Made by a program: the position numbers and the translations under genes. The notes below the pieces were generated by a model, which worked only from the letters and a program-made list of their open reading frames with translations, had not been told where the DNA came from and ran no database searches. Positions 1 to 6,343 of a stretch of 7,257 nt of DNA are shown here, piece after piece (the stretch's first letter is position 1; every line of letters begins with the position of its first letter). Origin of the DNA: Nannocystaceae bacterium (GTDB lineage: Bacteria; Myxococcota_A; Polyangia; Nannocystales; Nannocystaceae); NCBI GenBank assembly GCA_016763875.1, contig JAESSZ010000567.1, forward strand, positions 1 to 7,257. Direction: 5' to 3'.

Positions 1-1
1 A

Positions 2-1711
2 CGCAAGCGCGCGAGGCGGCAACGCTCGATCTGGGCTCGGCTGAGTCGAAGTGCCGCAGATCCACCGTCTACCCCGGAACCGGAACGGGCGTTGCAATCG
101 CAACAAGACCTCGCTCGCCTCCAGACGGTTCTCGCCGGGCTTGACGACCGTCTGCGGGATGCCTTCGTCCTGCGTGTCGTCGAGCAGCTTTCGCTTGAGG
201 AAACAGCGACCACCTTGCTGCGACGACCCGGGGTCGGTCCGCAGATGCTCGCGAGAGCCGTGCTGTGGTCCAATCTTGTCGTGGGCGGACTTGTCGCCTG
301 TAGCTTCATGACTGCGGTCGACCGCGGCATTGGGGCGCTGATCGCTATCGCATGCGCCGTGGCGATCGTTCGAATCGGCTCGCAAGGTCTCGACAACGCT
401 GCGCCCGGCGATACGTTCCAACCGATACGATTCCGTGGACATCTCCTGCTCGCGCTGGTGATGGCCTTCGCAGATGCGCAGACGCTCATGTTCTCCGCGG
501 TCATGCAGCTACGCGTCGAGGTGGCGGGTTGGAACCTCATCGGGACGATCCTCTATGCGGGTCCGACCACGATCGCCGCCGTCACAATGGCAGTCATCGT
601 CTGGGGCCTGTATCGACTCCGGACGTGGGCGCTCATCGGAAACCTCGTTGCCAATATCACCATCGCCGTGCTCGCGGCCGACGGAACCCTCGGACTCTCG
701 GTACCGGTCGCGGGCGCCTTGGTCATGACGGCTGGCGTGCAAATGTTCATTCCCGTGCCGATCTTCGCCGCCGCACTCGGAGACCGAAAAGCGGGCCGCC
801 CCTTGGTCAGGCCCCACGCGACCAAGCTGCTGCACTTGAGTGTGATTGCACTCGCCGTGCTGGCAAGCTTCGCCGCGATTGTTCCGATCGGTCGCAGTGG
901 CTGGTTGAGCGGGCCAGGGCAAGCGTTCCGACGAGGGCTTGAGGAGGGCTCGTTGCACTACCAACAAGTGCGACACCTTGAGTTCGCGGACTATCGAAGG
1001 GCAGACATCGACAGCGAGAACTTCAACAGCGCTCGACTTCGGGGGGCCCGGTTCGATGGAGCGCACGGTAGCGTCGACTTTCACGGGGCCGATCTGACCG
1101 ATGCCAGCTTGCGTGATGCACAACTGGCCGGTTCTCGGCTCGGCTCAGCGAAGCTCATCGGAGCCGACTTCCGCGGAGCCAACCTCGACGGGGCGAACCT
1201 GCAAGAGAGCGACTTGTCGCGTGCTAACTTTTCTGGCGCATCGCTGCGATTTGCGGATCTCAGCGACGCGACGTTGCTCCACGCTAACTTTCGCAATGCT
1301 GACCTCACCGGTGTGCACGGCACGATGCCCTCGGATCCGGCCTGGGCCGGTGCGACATGCCCCGACCGGACTATTGGCGACGCAAAAACCGGATGCGCCG
1401 ACCACGGCGGGCACGTCGCGCTTGACGATCCACGGTACCGAGGGGTCTTCGAGGTCGTCGGCGGGCATTGGAACCCAATCCTCCCCAACTGTCCCAAGTT
1501 GACGGTGCCCGCCGCCGGTATCCCGGGCACACGTCACAGCATCGCGGCCGACGGGTACCTGCACTTTGCTCGCGACCAGTTGCTGGACCTGGGTGACGGA
1601 CACTTCGCGTCGCAGAAGGCAACTCTGGTCTTCGACAGTACGCAAGGCTCAACAACCGTCGTCTATCGCCGCGACGGCTGCGGCGACGTCACGCTCTGGA
1701 CCACGCAGTGA
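2..1711 (+). CDS. ECF sigma region-4-like / multi-pass membrane / pentapeptide-repeat fusion protein (5' partial)
   Basis: The frame is open to the left edge, so the true start lies upstream; an internal TTG (92) or ATG (245) start is possible but less likely. In order it encodes: a basic stretch and Pro-rich linker (2-109) like that between ECF sigma regions 2 and 4; a region-4-like helical segment (110-259) containing LDDRLRDAFVLRVVEQLSL and EETATTL, ending LARA; about seven hydrophobic helices (260-892); about 20 pentapeptide units (983-1315) such as GADLT, GANLD, RADFS-like A(D/N)LxX; and a C-terminal domain (1316-1708). The pentapeptide block closes with two Cys (at about 1358 and 1394), a tail common in myxobacterial pentapeptide proteins. 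The last ~95 residues, with two more Cys, I do not recognise. What is seen suggests a membrane-anchored, possibly regulatory protein; a working sigma factor is doubtful because the recognition-helix segment (221-247) is atypical. Domain calls are by eye. Gene 2 follows after 33 bases. Confidence 0.8.
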   Translation, partial: RKRARRQRSIWARLSRSAADPPSTPEPERALQSQQDLARLQTVLAGLDDRLRDAFVLRVVEQLSLEETATTLLRRPGVGPQMLARAVLWSNLVVGGLVACSFMTAVDRGIGALIAIACAVAIVRIGSQGLDNAAPGDTFQPIRFRGHLLLALVMAFADAQTLMFSAVMQLRVEVAGWNLIGTILYAGPTTIAAVTMAVIVWGLYRLRTWALIGNLVANITIAVLAADGTLGLSVPVAGALVMTAGVQMFIPVPIFAAALGDRKAGRPLVRPHATKLLHLSVIALAVLASFAAIVPIGRSGWLSGPGQAFRRGLEEGSLHYQQVRHLEFADYRRADIDSENFNSARLRGARFDGAHGSVDFHGADLTDASLRDAQLAGSRLGSAKLIGADFRGANLDGANLQESDLSRANFSGASLRFADLSDATLLHANFRNADLTGVHGTMPSDPAWAGATCPDRTIGDAKTGCADHGGHVALDDPRYRGVFEVVGGHWNPILPNCPKLTVPAAGIPGTRHSIAADGYLHFARDQLLDLGDGHFASQKATLVFDSTQGSTTVVYRRDGCGDVTLWTTQ

Positions 1712-1744
1712 GGCCTCGCCCGACACGCAGTAACCTGACGTGAC

Positions 1745-2716
1745 GTGTCCCGTATCTTCGCCATGCTCCTGCCCAAGTTCGCCCCTACCAGCCTAACCGC
1801 GGCGCTGTGCATTGTCCCGCTGCTGACCGCGTGCGCCACCGACGACGCAGAGTCGGACGACGCCGCAGCGTCGGACACGGCCGGTTCCTCAGGGAGCACG
1901 GGGCCGAGCGCGGAGACCAGTACGACCTCTCCACAAGGTTCGGACGACGCCGCTAGCACCACCGAAGACGCGGATGGGACGACCTCGGACGGCAGTAACG
2001 ACACCACGGTCGACGGCACGAGCTCGGGCGCATGCGTAGAGCCGGGCGGTGACCCCGTGCAGGACGCGATCACGCTGACGACCGCCGATGGCAAGTCCAT
2101 CTCCGGCATCGTGACGCGGCCGAGCACCGGATCGTGCTTGCCCGCTGCGTTGCTCCTGCATCAGTTCAGCAATACGAAGAGCCAGTGGGACGCGCATCTG
2201 GCCACATTCATAGAACGTGGCTACGTGACCCTGGCGATCGACCTTCGGGGCCACGGCGAGTCGGACCCGCAAGACGGAGCGTTCAACGACCTACTGACCG
2301 ATCCAGACCAGGCGCCGCTGGACGTACAAGCCGCCCTCGAGCACCTGCAGGGACACCAAGCCGTCGATACGAGCCGAATCGCGGTGGTGGGCACAAGCAT
2401 CGGCGCCAATCTGGCCGTGGTTGCCGCGTCGCAGGATCTCGGAGTGCGCGCGACGGTGGCGATCTCAACGCGGCTAACCCCAGTCCAGTCATTGCTCGGA
2501 GGCGCACAGATCGCGGTCGGTCCACTGCTTTGCTACGCCGGAGAAACCGATGGCGGCGGCGATCAGGCAATGACGTGCGGCGCGCTCGAACCGTTATCGA
2601 GCGGCCCGGCCGATTCGGTCATTCTGCCCGGAAGCTCGGCACACGGCGTCACCATCGTCGACACGTTCCCGGAGACAATCCCGAGCATCCTCGACTTCCT
2701 CGACGCCAACCTATGA
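1745..2716 (+). CDS. Alpha/beta-hydrolase (dienelactone-hydrolase-like) lipoprotein
   Basis: 323 residues from a GTG start. This start gives a signal peptide with a basic n-region (MSRIFAMLLPKF), a hydrophobic core and lipobox LLTAC, with Cys30 as the lipidated residue. An in-frame ATG at 1763 keeps the lipobox and is the alternative; neither has a clear ribosome site. Residues 31-95 are a Ser/Thr/Asp/Gly-rich spacer. From about 105 an alpha/beta-hydrolase domain follows: oxyanion-type LLLHQF at 136-141, RGHGES at 168-173, nucleophile elbow GTSIG with Ser218, Asp269 in CYAGETDGG, and His300 in SSAHG. The triad order and spacing fit the family, so it should be a catalytically competent esterase/hydrolase on the envelope; the substrate cannot be told. 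Cys pairs 97/131 and 263/278 could form disulfides, fitting export. It lies 33 bases after gene 1 on the same strand and converges on gene 3 with 43 bases between. Confidence 0.88.
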   Translation: MSRIFAMLLPKFAPTSLTAALCIVPLLTACATDDAESDDAAASDTAGSSGSTGPSAETSTTSPQGSDDAASTTEDADGTTSDGSNDTTVDGTSSGACVEPGGDPVQDAITLTTADGKSISGIVTRPSTGSCLPAALLLHQFSNTKSQWDAHLATFIERGYVTLAIDLRGHGESDPQDGAFNDLLTDPDQAPLDVQAALEHLQGHQAVDTSRIAVVGTSIGANLAVVAASQDLGVRATVAISTRLTPVQSLLGGAQIAVGPLLCYAGETDGGGDQAMTCGALEPLSSGPADSVILPGSSAHGVTIVDTFPETIPSILDFLDANL

Positions 2717-2759
2717 GGTCGGGGGCTTCGGTTTGGCCACTGATGTCTGCCGAACGCGG

Positions 2760-3527
2760 CTACGGGTACAGCTCTTCGGTCTCGACAGTGCCGTCGATCG
2801 TGCAGACGTTGCCGGTCGTAACGTTCACGAGGCTAACGCCCGAGAACTCGATCACCGCCATGCCCTCACTAGGGGTCCAAACGCTGACATCCAGCGTACC
2901 TCCGACTGCGTCCACCTTGCTGCCGAACGAGTCGGGGTCCAGATTCGTCCACGTGCCCTGCCCTGGATCGACCAGGTTGATGACGGTGCCCGTGTCCACG
3001 CGGTGCTGCGTCGACAACGCAAACGTCGCGGGTCCATCCAGGTCGAACTGAAAACTCCCGGTCAGGGTGCCCCCCTGGTCTGCGACCGACGCCACACCCA
3101 AGGAGCCGTTGTAGGTGACGACAATGTCGCCGCTGAAGTCGACGTCGCAGCCTGACAGCATCACGTCGACCGAGCCGGCCGACATGCCGGAGCCGTCGTC
3201 GGAGCCCGCCTCGGTGCCAGTGTCGGGATCGGTGTCCGAATCTGAGTCCGTGCCGGTCTCTCCGCCCGTGGTCCCCGCGGTATCGCTGGGCGCCTCGCCA
3301 CCGTCGTCCGGAGCGTCGTCTTGCCCGTCGCCTTCGTTGGTTCCGGTGCCCGGCGAGTCATCGCCACCGTCGTCGTCGCCACCAGAGTCAGGGCCAGACC
3401 CGGTCCCGTCGGTTGCCGCAGCCTCGTCGCCCCCCGTCTCGGTGTCGTCCGAGTCGGCACTACAACCCAAGGTCGTGGCACACAGCGTAAGAAGAACAGT
3501 CACGGAAGCACGTAGCGTCATTGGCAT
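2760..3527 (-). CDS. Lipoprotein of unknown function with Asp/Gly/Ser/Thr-rich linker
   Basis: 255 residues from ATG 3527, chosen because AGGG lies 6 bases upstream and the signal peptide MPMTLRASVTVLLTLCATTL leads to Cys22 in a TTLGC lipobox. The open frame continues upstream to 3737 but would run through the end of queG, so that extension is rejected. Residues 23-118 are a low-complexity spacer of Asp, Gly, Ser, Thr and Glu, including an SDSDTDPDTGT stretch. Residues 119-255 form a compact domain with alternating hydrophobic residues, many Gly/Asn/Asp turns and predicted beta character, bracketed by Cys127 and Cys242, which may pair. I recognise no family or catalytic motif. It is probably exported and lipid-anchored, with the acidic spacer holding the beta domain away from the membrane (inference). 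It sits downstream of queG on the same strand, 70 bases away, so read-through transcription is possible. Confidence 0.82.
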   Translation of the reverse strand: MPMTLRASVTVLLTLCATTLGCSADSDDTETGGDEAAATDGTGSGPDSGGDDDGGDDSPGTGTNEGDGQDDAPDDGGEAPSDTAGTTGGETGTDSDSDTDPDTGTEAGSDDGSGMSAGSVDVMLSGCDVDFSGDIVVTYNGSLGVASVADQGGTLTGSFQFDLDGPATFALSTQHRVDTGTVINLVDPGQGTWTNLDPDSFGSKVDAVGGTLDVSVWTPSEGMAVIEFSGVSLVNVTTGNVCTIDGTVETEELYP

Positions 3528-3533
3528 CACTAA

Positions 3534-3537
3534 CCCT
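3534..3537 (-). promoter_or_regulatory. Shine-Dalgarno (AGGG) for the 2760-3527 lipoprotein
   Basis: On the minus strand AGGG is followed by six bases and then ATG at 3527. The second in-frame ATG (3521) would have a spacing of 12, so this site decides the start in favour of 3527. Confidence 0.55.
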
Positions 3538-3558
3538 GGCACTAGGGACGATCCGGCC

Positions 3559-3606
3559 GCCGCCAGGTTGCAGCCAACTGTCGCCGCCAGGTTGCAGCTA
3601 ACTGTC
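3559..3606. repeat. Two-copy 24-bp tandem direct repeat at the 3' end of queG
   Basis: Units 3559-3582 and 3583-3606 are adjacent and differ at one base in 24 (C3575 versus T3599). On the minus strand the copy nearer queG contains the queG stop (GACAGTTAG), and the next copy reads GACAGTTGG at the same place. The unit is a multiple of three. The simplest reading is a recent slippage duplication covering the last codons and stop of queG plus the bases just beyond. It occupies most of the 70-base gap to the downstream lipoprotein gene. Confidence 0.9.
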
Positions 3607-4664
3607 GCCGCGACGTCGCACCACCCGCTGCGCGGCGGCAGAGATCTGCGCATCGTCGTCTTCGCACGCCAAGCCCACAGCCTCACGCTCTCGCGTTGAC
3701 AGCGGCCCAGGCCGGTTTCCCAGTGCGATGAGCGCATTTCGACGCATGTGACGGCGCGGAATCCGGCGCAGCGCCGTGTCCTTCACAAACGCGCGGTACC
3801 GGCCACTGCGGATGTTGGCGAGCACCACCGGATCGGGGTCACGTGCCGGACCGGCGGGGGGAGGTAAACGCGCCTCGTCGGGGATTCTCGCCCCTCGCGT
3901 GCGACCGGCGTTGTAGGGACAAACATCCTGGCAGACATCACATCCAACGATGCGTTCGCCCGAACCGTCTTGCAGGTCCTCTTCGACCGGCCCGCGGTAC
4001 TCGATCGTAAGGTAGGAAATGCAACGTCGGGCGTCGAGTTCGCCAACCGCCACGAACGCATCGGTCGGACACGCGTCGAGACATCGACGGCACGCACCAC
4101 AGGCCTGCCACGACACCTTCGCAGATCGACTTGAGCGTCGGGTCCTTGCCACCGCGCAGTGGTCATCAATGCGCCGAGCATCACGAACGATCCCAGTCCG
4201 GGCGCGATGAGCATGCCGTTCTTCCCGAGAAATCCAAGACCCGCCAGGGCCGCGGCGGCTCGCTCTTGGACCGGCTTGGTGTCCACACAAACGAGGGTGT
4301 TTGCGCTCGGGATCCGAGAGCGAAGCGCTTCGGCCACATGCTCGAACCGAACATGCATCTCGGAGTGGTAGTCGGCTGAACGCGCGTAGCGTGCAATCGG
4401 GCCCGGCTCACCGTCGTAGGGAACCACCGCGACGAGCAACGTCTGCGCCCCCTCGAGCATGGATGCTGGGTCTTTCCGCACGGCACGCGTCCGTGTCAGA
4501 AACTGCATCTCGCCCGCGCGACCTTCATCGAGGAAGAGGTCGAGACGCTCGTTGGCAGCCGCGAAACCCGGGTGGTCGAGTCGCACGGCCGACAAGCGCA
4601 ACAGCCCCACACGCTGCCCAACCCTCGCCAACTCTTCGAGCACGGCCGGAGTCAGCTCGATCAT
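3598..4664 (-). pseudogene. queG: Epoxyqueuosine reductase, interrupted by a one-base frameshift
   Basis: QueG is a cytoplasmic cobalamin and [4Fe-4S] enzyme that reduces epoxyqueuosine to queuosine at tRNA position 34. The start is ATG 4664. The N-terminal part (to about 4120) carries ARYARSADYH, VDTKPVQER (Asp128, the family's catalytic acid position) and GLGFLGKNGMLI. The C-terminal part (about 4110 to 3598) is in another frame and carries CGACRRCLDACPT, LDARRCISYLT and GCDVCQDVCPYN, the Cys ligands of two [4Fe-4S] clusters, then a HEAT-like tail with RRIPRRHMRRNALIALGN. The break falls between about 4125 and 4102. Start to stop is 1067 bases, and adding one base gives 355 residues, a usual QueG length. 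All key residues survive on both sides, so this is either a very recent mutation or a sequence error. No clear slippery site is seen. Its start overlaps the Nudix stop as ATGA, so the pair is probably one operon. Confidence 0.9.
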
Positions 4665-5239
4665 CGCACACGCTCCAGCAGGTCCCACACGATGCGCGCG
4701 GTCGCTCCCCACAACGGCGGATCGTGGATCGCGAACTCGTGCAACTCGTAGCTCATCCCCGCCCACACCCCGCGGCCAGAGATTCGATGCATGTCGGGAT
4801 CCGCCAGCGTCGCCAGTTTCGGGGTCAGCACGGCATGAACCTCGCCGCTCGCCGCCCGCGGCCGCCACGCCTCTGGCGCCCACGCGACAAACGGAACGAT
4901 GACAAATCCCGTGGGCGTCGGCACGGTCCCCAAGCGTCCCAAGACCTGGGTCTGCCCCAGGGGGAGGCCGACCTCCTCGTGGGCCTCACGAAGCGCGGTG
5001 TTGGCGAGTGAGCCGTCCCCCGGTTCGGGCTTGCCACCGGGCAGAGCGAGCTGTCCCGCGTGGGTTCTGAGGTCCGCGGAGCGTTCGATCAGCACCAGCT
5101 CCGGCCCGTCGTCGGTCCGCATCAGCAAGACCACCACCGCCGCCTCCCGCAACTCGATGTTGGTGGGATTCACGACCGCGGCCTCGAGAGGGTCCAGGCG
5201 CGCAGCCAGGTCACCCGGAAGCCTCAACATCGTTCCCAT
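4661..5239 (-). CDS. Nudix hydrolase, CoA diphosphatase type (NudL/YeaB-like)
   Basis: 192 residues, close to the usual family length. The core has the CoA-type motif LIERSADLRTHAGQLALPGG (residues about 50-69), running straight into the Nudix box with GGKPEPGD and REAHEEVGL. The upstream L-x-R-S-x-x-L-x-x-H-x-G-Q element is characteristic of the UPF0035/CoA-pyrophosphatase subgroup, which cleaves CoA and its derivatives to 4'-phosphopantetheine and 3',5'-ADP with Mg2+ or Mn2+. The Glu residues of REAHEE are the expected metal ligands and are intact. The start is ATG 5239, with ATG 5230 three codons later as an alternative; the ribosome site is weak for both. The stop overlaps the queG start by four bases (ATGA), indicating translational coupling. 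It is divergent from the lipoprotein at 5315 across a 75-base gap. The substrate is inferred from family motifs only. Confidence 0.9.
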   Translation of the reverse strand: MGTMLRLPGDLAARLDPLEAAVVNPTNIELREAAVVVLLMRTDDGPELVLIERSADLRTHAGQLALPGGKPEPGDGSLANTALREAHEEVGLPLGQTQVLGRLGTVPTPTGFVIVPFVAWAPEAWRPRAASGEVHAVLTPKLATLADPDMHRISGRGVWAGMSYELHEFAIHDPPLWGATARIVWDLLERVR

Positions 5240-5254
5240 GGGGGCTCATTACCA

Positions 5255-5287
5255 CGCCGCACCTGCATTTGCGGCTTGCAGGCGGCG
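5255..5287. other. GC-rich imperfect hairpin / inverted repeat in the divergent intergenic region
   Basis: CGCCGC (5255-5260), a two-base bulge, and CTGCA (5263-5267) pair with TGCAG (5277-5281) and GCGGCG (5282-5287) around a nine-base loop, giving 11 pairs. It lies in the 75-base gap between the divergent Nudix gene and the lipoprotein gene at 5315. It could be a shared operator or an RNA leader structure. It has no T-tract and faces gene starts, so it is not a terminator. GC-rich DNA forms such structures by chance, hence the low confidence in function. Confidence 0.35.
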
Positions 5288-5314
5288 CTGCGGTCTCCGA
5301 CAATTGCATTCGAC

Positions 5315-6274
5315 GTGTCTTATCGACGAATTGCCTTGATGCTCTCGCTCGCCGTCCTCGCTTGCACTGGTGACGACGACGGTCGTCCGCCATCGAGCAC
5401 CGAGCCCATGCCCGGCGATACGAGTTCGAGCGGCACACCCGACGACGGTGACGATGGCGAGGACAGCAGTCCGACAACGACCGCCACCGATACGACGAAC
5501 TCGAGCATCACCACGGTCGCCGACACCACCGCGCCCGACGACGGCGCGTCCGATACGGGAACCCACGACTCGAGCGGCAGCACCGGAATGATGGGTGGCG
5601 AGCCGGGCGACTGGCTCCTGACCGTCGACGACGCCGCGAACCCTCCGGTCGTCGTCCGAATTGATACCAACACCGGGCTCGGCGAGGTCGTCTGTCCGCT
5701 TTCGGCGACCTCGTCCTTCAATAGCATCGCGCTCGCACGAGACGGGACGCTGTATGTCCACAACGCGGCGCAGGGACGGATCGAACGCGTCGATCCCTGC
5801 GACTGCGGCTTTCAGATCGTCGGACCCACTTCCGTCGGAACGCTCGAGATCAGCATCGATGGGGACGACGGGCTGGTGGGAATCGGCACGACGCTCGATG
5901 CTCTGTACGCGCTCGATCCGGAGACTGGCTTGGCCAACGCCATCGGCCCTCTGGGATTGGACTTCGTGGGCTCGGGCATCGCGTGGTCTGACTCGCTACC
6001 CGGCGTCTACGCGATCAACGATGCCACGACGCAGCTCTATTCCGTGAGTATGGAGACCGGTAACGCGACTCTGCTCGCAACGCTCTCGGACTTGGTCACC
6101 GCGCCCGGCATTGCGTACCGCGCGAGCACCGACACCGCATATGTATGTGATGGAAACACCCTGTACGAGCTGTCCACCGGTTCGGGCATCTTGACCGCGA
6201 TCGGGGCGATCGGCTTGGCGGGGCCGTGTACCTCGCTGGCGGCCCCGTACCTCGCCGAGGCGTGTCTGGAGTAG
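5315..6274 (+). CDS. Lipoprotein with degenerate beta-propeller-like repeats
   Basis: 319 residues from GTG 5315. This start was chosen because it supplies a basic n-region (MSYRR) ahead of the core IALMLSLAVLA and lipobox Cys17. ATG 5339 would leave no charged residues, and the longer open frame upstream runs over the Nudix gene. Residues 18-97 are an Asp/Thr/Ser-rich spacer. Residues 98-319 hold about five degenerate repeats of the form (L/I)Y-x-(I/L)D-x-x-TG-x-x-x-x-IG-x-(L/I)G: near 113-130, 155-173, 196-214, 240-258 and 282-300, for example LYALDPETGLANAIGPLG. This resembles propellers of the YncE/NHL/Kelch-like superfamilies, though the exact family is uncertain. It is probably a binding or scaffold domain on the envelope, as no catalytic motif is seen. 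Cys127, 162, 164, 278, 305 and 317 suggest disulfides outside the cytoplasm. Confidence 0.85.
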   Translation: MSYRRIALMLSLAVLACTGDDDGRPPSSTEPMPGDTSSSGTPDDGDDGEDSSPTTTATDTTNSSITTVADTTAPDDGASDTGTHDSSGSTGMMGGEPGDWLLTVDDAANPPVVVRIDTNTGLGEVVCPLSATSSFNSIALARDGTLYVHNAAQGRIERVDPCDCGFQIVGPTSVGTLEISIDGDDGLVGIGTTLDALYALDPETGLANAIGPLGLDFVGSGIAWSDSLPGVYAINDATTQLYSVSMETGNATLLATLSDLVTAPGIAYRASTDTAYVCDGNTLYELSTGSGILTAIGAIGLAGPCTSLAAPYLAEACLE

Positions 6275-6333
6275 CCGGCTCTCCGTAGCCGAACCGAGTC
6301 GGCAAGCTCAAGGTCGGTCCCCTTGCGGGCGAT

Positions 6334-6337
6334 GGGG
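6334..6337 (+). promoter_or_regulatory. Shine-Dalgarno-like GGGG for the lipoprotein at 6344
   Basis: GGGG followed by six bases precedes ATG 6344. It supports that start over the in-frame TTG 6323 and ATG 6332, which would add a short stretch with an extra acidic residue ahead of the signal peptide. Confidence 0.45.
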
Positions 6338-6343
6338 CCTGAC

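Noticed and set aside
509..1123. 204-residue minus-strand frame within gene 1
   Set aside because: Charged, low-hydrophobicity shadow of the membrane helices; the plus-strand frame has clear helices and pentapeptide repeats.
1663..2127. 154-residue minus-strand Ser/Val-rich frame
   Set aside because: Antisense of the Ser/Thr/Asp spacer of the hydrolase lipoprotein and the end of gene 1; composition artefact.
2749..2760. Possible terminator hairpin GCCG-AACG-CGGC between the convergent genes
   Set aside because: Only four pairs and no T-tract; not distinguishable from chance in GC-rich DNA.
3115..3699. 194-residue plus-strand open frame rich in Ser/Pro/Val
   Set aside because: It is antisense to the Asp/Gly/Ser-rich spacer of the minus-strand lipoprotein; the repeated GAC/GGC/TCG codons give a long open Ser/Pro frame on the other strand by composition alone. 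It also runs into the end of queG.
3528..3737. N-terminal extension of the minus-strand lipoprotein to 3737
   Set aside because: It would overlap the end of queG and place about 70 residues before a perfect signal peptide; the CNLAATV-type repeat in it is just the 24-bp tandem duplication translated.
4102..4125. Programmed ribosomal frameshift in queG
   Set aside because: No slippery heptamer or obvious downstream stimulator is seen, and QueG is not known to use frameshifting; a deletion or sequence error is simpler.
6276..6291. Possible terminator CGGCT-CTCCGT-AGCCG just after the propeller-like gene
   Set aside because: Five-pair stem with no following T-tract; position is suitable but the structure is too weak to call.
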